From Pseudomonas sp. PDM04 (lineage in GTDB: Bacteria > Pseudomonadota > Gammaproteobacteria > Pseudomonadales > Pseudomonadaceae), in contig NZ_JACVAI010000004.1 of NCBI RefSeq assembly GCF_014851765.1, positions 124,001 to 188,000 on the forward strand: a DNA stretch of 64,000 nt, written 5' to 3'. This document shows positions 8,684 to 17,181 of this stretch, in pieces. The number at the start of each line of letters is the position of its first letter. Within the stretch, counting starts at the first letter, position 1. Position numbers and translations under genes: made by a program. Below the pieces are notes generated by a model. It searched no databases, was not told the origin of the DNA, and saw only the letters and a list, made by a program, of their open reading frames with translations.

Positions 8684-9904
8684 TTAAGCCGCATCGCGCT
8701 TGGCGTCGTTGCGATAAGCCGCTATCGCATCGATCAAGGCTTGAAGAAGCTCGGCGCTCTCGCCGATCACCGACAGGTCGGCCCGTTTGATCATGTCGCA
8801 CCCCGGGTCGAGGTTGATCGCCACCACCTTGTCGCAGGCACCGATGCCTTGCAGGTGCTGGATCGCCCCGGAAATCCCCACCGCCACATAGACCCGCGCG
8901 GTGACCCAGGTGCCGGACGCACCGACCTGGCGGTCGCGCGCCATGAAGCCATCGTCCACCGCAACCCGTGAGGCCCCCTCGGTGGCGCCGAGTGCTGCGG
9001 CCGTCCTGTGGAAAAGCTCCCAGTCCTTGACCCCGTTACCGCCGGAGAAAATGAACTCGGCTTCGGCCATCGGAATCGCTGCCGGGTCCACCGCTACCGC
9101 GCCCAAGTCCTCGATGCGCGACAAGCTGCGTGCCACGGCTGTGGATAACTCCACCGGCAAGGCTTCGTGACGGGTCTCGCTGACCGGTTCGGCACATTCG
9201 ACGGCCCCCAGGATCAACCGGGCGACCGGACGTGCGAGGTCCTGCAGCCCGGCACCAGCACGGCCGATGCACTGCTCGTCCTTGACCTGCCAGACCCGTG
9301 TGGCCGGGCGCTCGCCCAGCGCGGCGGCAAAGCGCCGGCCGAGTTCACCGCCACCGCTGCGGCTGTCCGGCAGCAGCCAGTGGCGAGGGTTGAACTGGTT
9401 ATCCACAGCCCGCAGGCCCTGGATCCGTTGCTCCGGTGCATAACCACTGAATGCCTCGCCTTCGAGCACCAGCAGGCGATCGACGCCCGCCGTGGCGAAG
9501 GTGTTTTCCTTGTGTTCGCCGAAGACCACGGCCAACACCGCACCCTCCTTGCCGGCCAGCTGATGGGCAAGGCCCAGCAGGTCGCGGTCGTGACTGCTCA
9601 GGCGACCCCCGACCATGTCGGGCACCACGCCGATGTAGAACGCCGGAGCCGCCACCTGATGCAGCGGCAGTTGCACTTCCACGGTCGCCGAGCGCTTGGT
9701 CGCGCCGCCCTGCTGGACGCCGCTGCGGTCAATGCGCTTGATGCCATGCGGGCCGATGAAGCCGATGCCATGGGGGTTCTTGCGGATGACGCCATTGGGG
9801 CCCATCCAGCTGTGTTGTTCCGGCTGCATGGCCGCGTGCAGCGGGTGCAGACGGTTGCGGGCAATCCATTCGGCGCGGGGGTCGCGGCGGATAATGTCGC
9901 TCAT
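8684..9904 (-). CDS. etfA: Electron transfer flavoprotein alpha-like subunit of the dimethylglycine system
   Basis: A 406-residue EtfA/FixB-like FAD-binding subunit. The C-terminal FAD domain carries the diagnostic segment GASGTWVTARVYVAVGISG followed by AIQHLQG and VAINLDP. The protein is about 90 residues longer at the N-terminus than housekeeping EtfA, which is typical of the catabolic type. Its ATG overlaps the dgcB stop by one base (TGATG), which indicates translational coupling. Two perfect DnaA-box 9-mers (9140-9148 and 9399-9407) fall inside this coding sequence, possibly by chance. Confidence 0.9.
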   Translation of the reverse strand: MSDIIRRDPRAEWIARNRLHPLHAAMQPEQHSWMGPNGVIRKNPHGIGFIGPHGIKRIDRSGVQQGGATKRSATVEVQLPLHQVAAPAFYIGVVPDMVGGRLSSHDRDLLGLAHQLAGKEGAVLAVVFGEHKENTFATAGVDRLLVLEGEAFSGYAPEQRIQGLRAVDNQFNPRHWLLPDSRSGGGELGRRFAAALGERPATRVWQVKDEQCIGRAGAGLQDLARPVARLILGAVECAEPVSETRHEALPVELSTAVARSLSRIEDLGAVAVDPAAIPMAEAEFIFSGGNGVKDWELFHRTAAALGATEGASRVAVDDGFMARDRQVGASGTWVTARVYVAVGISGAIQHLQGIGACDKVVAINLDPGCDMIKRADLSVIGESAELLQALIDAIAAYRNDAKRDAA

Positions 9905-11850
9905 CAGTGCACCTCCGCAGGTTCGCGTTTGGCCGGCGAGGTCGACTTCGGCGCGTCCTCTTCAAGCAGCGCGTCGGCCACCAGCTCGGCAATGTCCTTG
10001 ATCAGCGGCCGGGGTTCGACCACGCCTTCGAGCATCGCCGTGCATTGCGGGCAACCCACCGCCACCAGGGCGGCACCGGTCTCGCGGATGTCTTCCATGC
10101 GCATGTCGGGAATCCGTTGCTTGCCCGGAATGTCGGTGATCGGCGCACCGCCACCACCGCCGCAGCAGCGTGATCGGAAGCCGGAGCGTTGCATCTCTTT
10201 CACTTCGATCCCGAGGGCGCGCAACACTTCGCGCGGTGCCTCGTACTCGCCGTTGTAGCGGCCGAGGTAGCACGGGTCGTGATAGGTCACGCTGTCGCCC
10301 TTGTGCTGACCGAGGTTCAGCGCGCCCGCCTTGATGATTTCCGCCATGTAGGTGCTGTGGTGCTGCACCAGGTAGTTGCCGTCGAAGGCGCCGTACTCGT
10401 TTTTCAACACATGGAAACTGTGCGGGTCGCAGGTGACGATGCGGTTGAAGCTGTACTTGGCCAGGGTCTGGATATTGCGTTTGGCAAGCAGCTGGAAGGT
10501 GGCTTCATCGCCCAGGCGGCGGGCCACGTCACCGCTGTCGCGTTCTTCCAGGCCGAGCACCGCGAAGTCGATCCTGGCCGCTTTCAGCACTTTGACGAAG
10601 GCCCGCAAGGTGCGCTGGTTGCGCATGTCGAAGGCACCGTCGCCCACCCAGAACAGCACGTCGGTGGATTTCTTCTCGCTCAGCAAGGTGAGGTTGAGGT
10701 CCGCCGCCCAGTTCATCCGCCCGCCCGGCGCAAACCCGCCCGGGTTGTCGGTGGCGATCAGGTTTTCCAGGACTTCGGCGCCCTTGTTCGGGGTCGCGCC
10801 CTTTTCCAGGGTCAGGTGGCGACGCATGTCGACGATGGCATCGACGTGCTCGATCATCATCGGGCACTCCTCGACGCAGGCCCGGCACGTGGTGCAGGAC
10901 CACAGGGTTTCGGCATCCACCAGGCCGTTGACGATCGGTTGATGGGGATTGCCCGCATGCTCACCGATGGGCTTGCCGGGATACGGGCTGCCGGCAAAAC
11001 TGGCATCGGTGCCGCCGGCCAGGCCGACGACCATGTCCTGGATGAGTTTTTTCGGGTTCAGCGGCTGACCGGCGGCAAAGGCCGGGCACGCCGCTTCGCA
11101 CTTGCCGCACTGCACGCAGGCGTCGAAGCCGAGCAGTTGGTTCCAGGTGAAATCCTTGGGCTTTTCCACGCCCAGCGGTGCGGCCGGGTCATTGAGGTCC
11201 AGTGGTTTCAAGCCGGTGGAACGGCCACCGCCAAAACGCTCGGCACGACGGTGCCACGCCAGGTGCAGCGCACCGGCGAAGGCGTGCTTCATCGGCCCGC
11301 CCCAGGTCATGCCGAAGAACAGCTCCGACACGCCCCACAGCACGCCGGTCCCGAGGATCACCGCCAGCAGCCAGCCACCGAAGTTCTCCGGCAGAATCCC
11401 GGCCACCGGCAGGGTCACCAGGAAGAAGGATGCCGAGAACGCCAGCAGGCTTTTCGGCAGCCGCATCCACGGGCCTTTCGACAGGCGCGAAGGTGGGTTG
11501 CGCCGGCGCAGGTAAACGAAGACCGCACCGACGAACATCACCGCCGTCATCAGCAGCAGCGCATACCCGAGCAAGCGGTTATGCAGGCCGAAACCATGCA
11601 CCAGAATCGCCAGCACGATGGACGCCACCGCACCACCGGCCGTGGCCACGTGAGTGTTGGCGATGTATTTGTCCCGCGCGACCACATGGTGCAGATCGAC
11701 CATGTAGCGCTTGGGCATGGCGAACAGGCCACCGATCAGATCGACCTTCGAGGCTCGACCCCGGCGCCACATGGCCACCCGCCGCAACGCGCCGAGGACC
11801 GCCAGGCCCAAGGCTGCGAACAACAGGATTGGAAGAAGGGTGTTCAACAT
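9904..11850 (-). CDS. dgcB: Dimethylglycine demethylase subunit, iron-sulfur membrane protein
   Basis: A 648-residue protein with about five membrane segments in the first 180 residues, two 4Fe-4S ferredoxin motifs (C245, C248, C251, C255 and C319, C322, C325, C329), and C-terminal CCG-type domains including RCCGGGGGAP and GCPQCTAM. This is the layout of heterodisulfide reductase D/GlpC-like electron carriers. In P. aeruginosa dgcA and dgcB are required to convert dimethylglycine to sarcosine. It probably links the flavoprotein DgcA to the membrane quinone pool or ETF (inference). The ATG at 11850 has GGGAG upstream. A REPIN lies in the 163-base gap from dgcA. Confidence 0.93.
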   Translation of the reverse strand: MLNTLLPILLFAALGLAVLGALRRVAMWRRGRASKVDLIGGLFAMPKRYMVDLHHVVARDKYIANTHVATAGGAVASIVLAILVHGFGLHNRLLGYALLLMTAVMFVGAVFVYLRRRNPPSRLSKGPWMRLPKSLLAFSASFFLVTLPVAGILPENFGGWLLAVILGTGVLWGVSELFFGMTWGGPMKHAFAGALHLAWHRRAERFGGGRSTGLKPLDLNDPAAPLGVEKPKDFTWNQLLGFDACVQCGKCEAACPAFAAGQPLNPKKLIQDMVVGLAGGTDASFAGSPYPGKPIGEHAGNPHQPIVNGLVDAETLWSCTTCRACVEECPMMIEHVDAIVDMRRHLTLEKGATPNKGAEVLENLIATDNPGGFAPGGRMNWAADLNLTLLSEKKSTDVLFWVGDGAFDMRNQRTLRAFVKVLKAARIDFAVLGLEERDSGDVARRLGDEATFQLLAKRNIQTLAKYSFNRIVTCDPHSFHVLKNEYGAFDGNYLVQHHSTYMAEIIKAGALNLGQHKGDSVTYHDPCYLGRYNGEYEAPREVLRALGIEVKEMQRSGFRSRCCGGGGGAPITDIPGKQRIPDMRMEDIRETGAALVAVGCPQCTAMLEGVVEPRPLIKDIAELVADALLEEDAPKSTSPAKREPAEVH

Positions 11851-11905
11851 GGTGAAGCTCCCAAAGACTGCGGGGTGTAGCAGGTCGAGATGCCTTACTC
11901 GGGTT

Positions 11906-11998
11906 CCTGTGGGAGCGGGCTTGCTCGCGAATGCATTCTGTCAGTCACATTTTCATTGACTGATCCACCGCTTTCACGAGCAAGCCCGCTCCCACAGG
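11906..11998. repeat. REPIN between dgcA and dgcB
   Basis: Two inverted GTGGGAGCGGGCTTGCTCGC-type copies at 11906-11930 and 11974-11998. It sits inside the dgc operon and could stabilise or attenuate the polycistronic mRNA. Confidence 0.92.
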
Positions 11999-12013
11999 GT
12001 CATGTGCCGGCCT

Positions 12014-14074
12014 TTAGAAATCCTTGCACAGCCGCAGCGCGTCATAGATCGCCGCGTGCACGTTACGCTGCGCCACGCAGTCGCCGATGCGGAACAGCAG
12101 GTAACCGTCGCCACTCTGCGCCAGGCTTGGCTGCGGCTTGATCGCGAACAGCGCTTCGACGTCGATCTGACCCTTGTTGCGCGAGCCTTCCTTCATTGCG
12201 TAGTAGATTTCTTCGTCCGGACGCACGCCGTTCTCGATGACCACCTGGTCCACCACCCGCTCCTCCTTGGCGCCGGTGTATTCGTTTTCCAGGACCGCCA
12301 CCAGCTTGTCGCCTTCGCGGTAGACCTTCTCCAGCATCATGTCGCCGGTCATGATCACTTCCTTGGGATACATGCTGCGGTAGTAGGTCGGGAACGACGT
12401 ACCGCCAATCGCCACGCCGGGCTTGATGTCGTCGGTGACGATCTCGACCTGGCTGCCCTTGTCGGCCAGGAAGTCGGCAGTGGACATGCCGGTGAACTCG
12501 CAAATGGTGTCGTAGACCAGCACGTTCTTGCCCGGTGCGACCTTGCCGTCGAGCACATCCCAGCTGCTGACCACCAGGCCTTCGGCCGCGCCCCAGTGCT
12601 CGTTCTGCTCGAGGAACGGATGGCCGCCGACAGCCAGCACCACCACATCCGGACGCAGGTCCAGGATGGTCGGCGCGTCAGCCGCCGTGCCCAGGCGCAG
12701 GTCGACTTTCAGGCGTGCCAGCTCCAGTTGATACCAACGGGTAATGCCCGCGATCTGATCCCGCTGCGGTGCTTTCGCGGCCGTGGTGATCTGCCCGCCA
12801 ATGAATTCCTTCTTCTCGAACAGGGTCACGTCGTGGCCACGCTCGGCTGCGACACGGGCGGCTTCCATCCCCGCAGGACCGGCACCGACGACCACCACCT
12901 TGCGTTTCACACCGGTGGTTTTTTCGATGATGTGCGGCACGCCCATGTATTCACGGGACGTTGCGGCGTTCTGGATGCACAACACATCCAGGCCCTGGTA
13001 CTGACGGTCGATGCAGTAGTTGGCGCCCACGCATTGCTTGATCTGGTCGACCTGCCCCATCTTGATCTTGGCGATCAGGTGCGGGTCGGCGATGTGCGCG
13101 CGGGTCATGCCGACCATGTCGACGTAACCGCCTTCCAGAATTCGCGTTGCCTGGTTCGGGTCCTTGATGTTCTGCGCGTGCAGCACCGGAACCTTGACCA
13201 CTTCCTTGATGCCGGCCGCCAGATGCAGGAACGGCTCCGGCGGATAACTCATGTTCGGGATCACGTTGGCCAGGGTGTTGTGGGTGTCGCAACCCGAGCC
13301 CACGACACCGAGGAAATCGAGCATGCCGGTGTCGTCGTAATACTTGGCGATCTGTTTCATGTCCTCGTGGGACAGGCCATCGGGGTGGAATTCGTCACCG
13401 CAGATGCGCATGCCCACGCAGAAATCGTCACCGACCTCGGCGCGCACGGCTTTCAGGACCTCGAGACCGAACTTCATGCGGCCTTCAAAGCTGCCGCCCC
13501 ATTCGTCGGTACGCTTGTTGACCCGCGGACTCCAGAACTGGTCGATCATGTGCTGGTGCACGGCCGACAGTTCGACGCCGTCCAGGCCACCGGCCTTGGC
13601 GCGACGGGCCGCCTGCGCGTAGTTGCCGATCACCCGCCAGATTTCTTCCGGCTCGATGGTCTTGCAGGTGGCGCGGTGTACCGGCTCACGGATGCCGGAC
13701 GGCGACATCAGCGTTGGCCAGTTGAAGCCGTCCCAGCGCGAGCGACGGCCCATGTGGGTAATCTGGATCATGATCTTGGCGCCGTGCTTGTGCATCGCAT
13801 CGGCCAGATTCTGGAAGTGCGGAATGATCCGGTCGGTGGACAGGTTCACCGAGCTCCACCACTCCTGCGGGCTGTCGATGGCGACCACCGACGAACCGCC
13901 GCAGATCGCCAGGCCGATCCCGCCCTTGGCTTTCTCTTCGTAATACTTGACGTACCGGTCGGTGGTCATGCCGCCGTCGGTCGCGTAGACCTCGGCGTGC
14001 GCGGTGCTGAGCACACGGTTGCGGATGGTCAGTTTGCCGATCTGGATCGGCTGGAACATTGCTTCGAAAGCCAT
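12014..14074 (-). CDS. dgcA: Dimethylglycine demethylase flavoprotein subunit
   Basis: A 686-residue enzyme of the old yellow enzyme/trimethylamine dehydrogenase type: an N-terminal FMN barrel (1-340), an iron-sulfur segment, then an NAD(P)/FAD-type fold beginning with VVVVGAGPAGMEAA (393-406). It demethylates dimethylglycine to sarcosine in the betaine pathway. The iron-sulfur motif reads C348-V-G-A351-N-Y-C354...C366. Trimethylamine dehydrogenase-like enzymes usually have a cysteine where A351 stands, so only three of the four expected ligands are present. It is 15 bases downstream of the DUF5943-like gene, with GAGGAA before the ATG. Confidence 0.94.
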   Translation of the reverse strand: MAFEAMFQPIQIGKLTIRNRVLSTAHAEVYATDGGMTTDRYVKYYEEKAKGGIGLAICGGSSVVAIDSPQEWWSSVNLSTDRIIPHFQNLADAMHKHGAKIMIQITHMGRRSRWDGFNWPTLMSPSGIREPVHRATCKTIEPEEIWRVIGNYAQAARRAKAGGLDGVELSAVHQHMIDQFWSPRVNKRTDEWGGSFEGRMKFGLEVLKAVRAEVGDDFCVGMRICGDEFHPDGLSHEDMKQIAKYYDDTGMLDFLGVVGSGCDTHNTLANVIPNMSYPPEPFLHLAAGIKEVVKVPVLHAQNIKDPNQATRILEGGYVDMVGMTRAHIADPHLIAKIKMGQVDQIKQCVGANYCIDRQYQGLDVLCIQNAATSREYMGVPHIIEKTTGVKRKVVVVGAGPAGMEAARVAAERGHDVTLFEKKEFIGGQITTAAKAPQRDQIAGITRWYQLELARLKVDLRLGTAADAPTILDLRPDVVVLAVGGHPFLEQNEHWGAAEGLVVSSWDVLDGKVAPGKNVLVYDTICEFTGMSTADFLADKGSQVEIVTDDIKPGVAIGGTSFPTYYRSMYPKEVIMTGDMMLEKVYREGDKLVAVLENEYTGAKEERVVDQVVIENGVRPDEEIYYAMKEGSRNKGQIDVEALFAIKPQPSLAQSGDGYLLFRIGDCVAQRNVHAAIYDALRLCKDF

Positions 14075-14089
14075 GACGGGTTCCTCGAC

Positions 14090-14620
14090 TTACAACGGCT
14101 TGACGGTGAACAAACCGTCGTCGTGGCCCTCTTCGGAGCCACCGTAGACTTGTTCGGCCACGGTGCGGATCTGGCTGCCGCGAGCGGCGAGAATCTGATC
14201 CATCGCACCGGCAAACCAACCGGTGAACATGTAGTCGACCTTGCGCCCGACCTTGCCGTAGACGTAGACGAACGCCGAATGTTCGAGCTTGACGCTGGCG
14301 GTGCCTTTGTCCAGGTCGATGTCCTGGATCTTGAACAGACCCCAGCCGCGTTGCGACAGGCGCTTCATGTAATGCTCGAACACCGCGACGCCTTCCAGGC
14401 CGTGGCACTCGGCTTCCTTTTCACACCAGTGCCAGGCGGACTTGTAGCCGGCCTTGTAGAGGATTTCGGCGTAGGCGTCGGCGCCCAGCACTTCCTCGAT
14501 GCCCATGTGGTTGTTGACGAAGAAATGACGCGGCACGTACAGCATCGGCAGGGCATCGGAGGTCCAGACACCGGTTTCGCTGTCGACTTCGATAGGCAAT
14601 TGCGGGGCGATCTTGGCCAT
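14090..14620 (-). CDS. DUF5943/V4R-like domain protein of the dimethylglycine operon
   Basis: A 176-residue soluble protein conserved in this operon in pseudomonads. It starts MAKIAPQLPIEVDSETGVW and contains ALPMLYVPRHFFVNNH, a cysteine-containing WHWCEKEAECHGLEG, and YMFTGWFAGAMDQILAARG. The overall pattern resembles small 4-vinyl reductase (V4R)-like ligand-binding domains, and I recall the family label DUF5943 for it. No catalytic function is known to me. Position between the dipeptidase gene and dgcA suggests an accessory or chaperone role for DgcAB (inference). GGAG lies 10 bases before the ATG. Confidence 0.8.
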   Translation of the reverse strand: MAKIAPQLPIEVDSETGVWTSDALPMLYVPRHFFVNNHMGIEEVLGADAYAEILYKAGYKSAWHWCEKEAECHGLEGVAVFEHYMKRLSQRGWGLFKIQDIDLDKGTASVKLEHSAFVYVYGKVGRKVDYMFTGWFAGAMDQILAARGSQIRTVAEQVYGGSEEGHDDGLFTVKPL

Positions 14621-14698
14621 GGAAACTTAACTCCAGAATAATTTTGGTGTTGCCCCCGGCGCGAATGGCCGGGGGGAAGGATTCAGAAGTGCTGCGGC

Positions 14699-15676
14699 TT
14701 ACTCGCCCCAGACATCCTTGAGGACGTTCACCCAGTTTTCGCCCATGATCTTGCGCACCACGCGCTCGGAATGACCGCGCTTGAGCAGGGTTTCGGTCAG
14801 GTTCGGGAACTCGCCGACGGTGCGAATGCCTAGCGGGTTGATGATCTTGCCGAAACTGGTCAGGCGGCGGGCGTAGCCCTTGTCATGGGTCAGGTATTCG
14901 AAGAAGTCCTGGCCATGGCCCTGGGTGAAGTCGGTGCCGATGCCGATGGCGTCTTCGCCGACGATGTTCATGGTGTATTCGATCGCTTCGGCGTAGTCGT
15001 CGATGGTCGAATCGATGCCCTTGGCCAGGAACGGCGCGAACATGGTCACGCCGACAAAACCGCCGTGGTCGGCGATGAACTTCAGCTCTTCGTCGGATTT
15101 GTTGCGCGGGTGGATCTTCAGGCCGGAGGGCAGGCAGTGGGAGTAGCACACCGGTTTCTTCGATTCGAGGATGACCTCTTCCGAGGTTTTCGAGCCGACG
15201 TGGGAGAGGTCGCACATGACGCCGACGCGGTTCATTTCCGCGACGATTTCACGCCCGAAGCCCGACAGGCCGCCATCGCGCTCGTAGCAACCGGTGCCCA
15301 CCAGGTTCTGGGTGTTGTAGCACATCTGCACGATACCGACGCCCAGTTGCTTGAACACCTCGACATAGCCGATCTGGTCTTCGAACGCGTGGGCGTTCTG
15401 GAACCCGAACAGGATGCCGGTCTTGCCCTGCTCCTTGGCCTTGCGGATGTCGGCGGTGGTGCGCACCGGAATCACCAGGTCGCTGTTCTCGCGGATCAGT
15501 TTCTGGCTGGCGGCGATGTTGTTGACGGTGGCCTGGAAACCTTCCCACACCGAAACGGTGCAGTTGGCTGCGGTCAGGCCACCCTTGCGCATGTCTTCGA
15601 ACAGCTCACGGTTCCATTTGGCAATAATCAGCCCGTCGATAACGATACTGTCGGCGTGCAATTCGGCTGGGCTCAT
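14699..15676 (-). CDS. Membrane dipeptidase-family zinc hydrolase (renal dipeptidase-like)
   Basis: A 325-residue member of the M19 dipeptidase family: DGLIIAKWNRELFEDM at the N-terminus, CDLSHVGSKTSEEVI in the middle, SHCLPSG metal-site segment and IGIGTDFTQGHGQDFFEYL. Family enzymes hydrolyse dipeptides or act as aminoacylases on D-amino-acid conjugates. The true substrate in betaine-linked loci is unclear. There is no signal peptide, so it is probably cytoplasmic. The ATG at 15676 has a strong GAGGGG site; the open frame extends to 15856 without family features. It is probably the first gene of the dgc operon. Confidence 0.88.
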   Translation of the reverse strand: MSPAELHADSIVIDGLIIAKWNRELFEDMRKGGLTAANCTVSVWEGFQATVNNIAASQKLIRENSDLVIPVRTTADIRKAKEQGKTGILFGFQNAHAFEDQIGYVEVFKQLGVGIVQMCYNTQNLVGTGCYERDGGLSGFGREIVAEMNRVGVMCDLSHVGSKTSEEVILESKKPVCYSHCLPSGLKIHPRNKSDEELKFIADHGGFVGVTMFAPFLAKGIDSTIDDYAEAIEYTMNIVGEDAIGIGTDFTQGHGQDFFEYLTHDKGYARRLTSFGKIINPLGIRTVGEFPNLTETLLKRGHSERVVRKIMGENWVNVLKDVWGE

Positions 15677-15910
15677 CAGGCTGTCCCCTCTTGGCGATTC
15701 ATGCGCCGAATCGTGTGCCGGCGCTTTGGGGCCAGCATATGCCTCGGTGCATTGGCAGCCGGGTGCAAAAACGACAGGGGAATTGCCGAAAGCGTCAATC
15801 CGCGACAAAGGGTCGACGGCGGAGGCCTCAGGCCACCTGTTCAAGGGCTTGCGCATGGGCCAGAATTCGCGCCATTACGGGATTTGCAGCGCAAAAGGGG
15901 CGCAGGCGCA

Positions 15911-16312
15911 ATGAAATCGATCTTACTGGCAATGGCACTGATAGCGACCGGCGTACAGGCGGCCGAAGAATCCGACAGCAATCCCTGCGACGCCGTCGAA
16001 AACGACGTCCAGACCCTGGAATGCTCGGTCTACAGCCGAACCACCGCCGAAGACCTGCTCAAGGACAACGACCAGGCCCTGACCGAACGCCTGCAAAGCG
16101 CTTATGGCAAAAACCCGACGCAACTGGCCGACATCACCGCCAAGCTCAAGAACGCCCAGCAGCAATGGCTGAAAACCCGCGACGCCGACTGCGCCGTCGA
16201 AGCCTTCCCGGCGACCAGCGGCAGCAAGGCCTTCACCATTGCCCAGAATGACTGCGTGGCACGAATGAGTGACGAGCGGTCAGAATTTCTGGAGTCGATT
16301 GGGCAGGAGTGA
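15911..16312 (+). CDS. Secreted LprI-like protein (DUF1311)
   Basis: A 133-residue protein with a signal peptide (MKSILLAMALIATGVQA, cleavage near residue 17-18). The mature part has four cysteines (C26, C38 and two near the C-terminus) and the WLKTRDADC segment typical of the LprI/DUF1311 family, some members of which inhibit lysozyme. Function here is unknown; periplasmic location is predicted. The ATG at 15911 has AGGGGC upstream. It is divergent from the dipeptidase gene and followed after 4 bases by the XRE regulator gene, so the two are probably cotranscribed. Confidence 0.78.
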   Translation: MKSILLAMALIATGVQAAEESDSNPCDAVENDVQTLECSVYSRTTAEDLLKDNDQALTERLQSAYGKNPTQLADITAKLKNAQQQWLKTRDADCAVEAFPATSGSKAFTIAQNDCVARMSDERSEFLESIGQE

Positions 16313-16316
16313 AACT

Positions 16317-16553
16317 ATGAATATGGAAAACAACATGATCCCGCACGAAGTCGTCAGCCGCATCGTTGACGGAGCATTACCGGTAGAAGCCTGGCGCGAA
16401 CATCTGAACCTTAGCCAGGAAGAAGTGGCCAAACGCATGGGCATCTCGCATTCGGACTATGCCCAACAGGAAACCGTTGCCAAACCGCGCAAGGCGACCC
16501 GCGAAAAAATTGCTGCCGCATTTGGCATCAAGGGCGATCAGCTCGAACTGTAA
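16317..16553 (+). CDS. Small XRE-family helix-turn-helix regulator
   Basis: A 78-residue protein with a helix-turn-helix: AWREHLNLSQEEVAKRMGIS followed by HSDYAQQE, then RKATREKIAAAFGIKGDQLEL. The first part (MNMENNMIPHEVVSRIVDG) looks like the N-terminal extension of antitoxin-type XRE proteins. No toxin gene is recognisable beside it: upstream is the LprI-like gene, downstream a DUF3010 gene. The GGAG of its ribosome binding site overlaps the end of the preceding gene, so translation is probably coupled. Confidence 0.82.
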   Translation: MNMENNMIPHEVVSRIVDGALPVEAWREHLNLSQEEVAKRMGISHSDYAQQETVAKPRKATREKIAAAFGIKGDQLEL

Positions 16554-16586
16554 ACAGCGCACCATCAGCCACTTCAGGGATTCACC

Positions 16587-17003
16587 ATGAAAGTCTGCGG
16601 CATCGAAATCAAAGGCAGCGAGGCGATCATCGCCGTGGCGGCGCTCGACGGCCAGGCGCTGGAGCACGTCCCGCTGGCTACCAAGAAAATCGCCCTGGAC
16701 GATGACGACGAGGCTGCGAACGTCAAGGTGTTCGCCGCGCAGGTCGCCTCTTTCGTTCGCGAGAACTCGGTCGACCGGATCGCCATCAAGAAGCGCAGCA
16801 AGAAAGGCGAGTTCGCCGGTGGGCCGACGACCTTCAAGATCGAAGGTATTTTCCAGCTGCTGGACAGCTGCGAGGTGACGCTGCTGTCGCCGCAGACGAT
16901 CAATGCACAGGCCAAGAAGCACGGCTTCGAGCTGCCGGCGACGCTGAACAAGTATCAGCATGAGGCTTACAAGGCGGCGTGTTCGGCGTTGGTCAAGAAG
17001 TGA
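16587..17003 (+). CDS. DUF3010-family protein
   Basis: A 138-residue cytoplasmic protein starting MKVCGIEIKGSEAIIAVAAL, the typical opening of DUF3010. The fold of this opening (a beta strand with a conserved acidic residue) recalls RNase H-like or RuvC-like folds, but no activity is established. It contains KKRSKKGEFAGGPTTFKIEG and ends HEAYKAACSALVKK. It follows the XRE gene by 33 bases on the same strand and may share its transcript. Confidence 0.82.
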   Translation: MKVCGIEIKGSEAIIAVAALDGQALEHVPLATKKIALDDDDEAANVKVFAAQVASFVRENSVDRIAIKKRSKKGEFAGGPTTFKIEGIFQLLDSCEVTLLSPQTINAQAKKHGFELPATLNKYQHEAYKAACSALVKK

Positions 17004-17022
17004 AGTCAAAGCCATCGGAACG

Positions 17023-17110
17023 AACAGGTGTGTGCCGTGCGGACACTTCAACGGCCTCCGAGGGCACCTGTTGAGCGTTGATGACCTAGTGCCCTGGCTC
17101 AACACCTGTT
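17023..17110. promoter_or_regulatory. Three CACCTGTT elements upstream of the tccC-like gene
   Basis: CACCTGTT occurs inverted at 17023-17030 and direct at 17065-17072 and 17103-17110; the last two are embedded in GGCACCTGTTGAG and CTCAACACCTGTT. The group fills the gap between the DUF3010 gene and the toxin gene and may be an operator. No regulator can be assigned. Confidence 0.3.
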
Positions 17111-17181
17111 ATTTCTGTCAGTAGGCAACCGGACAAAATCGGCGCATATGTTGGGAACCACCGTCAGTTCTCATCAAGCCT

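Noticed and set aside
9140..9407. Two perfect DnaA-box 9-mers inside etfA as part of the array
   Set aside because: They lie in coding sequence in opposite orientations with no surrounding repeat; noted but not counted as part of the array.
12002..14641. 879-codon open frame on the plus strand
   Set aside because: Shadow of dgcA and the DUF5943-like gene; rich in alanine, valine and aspartate repeats, no domain.
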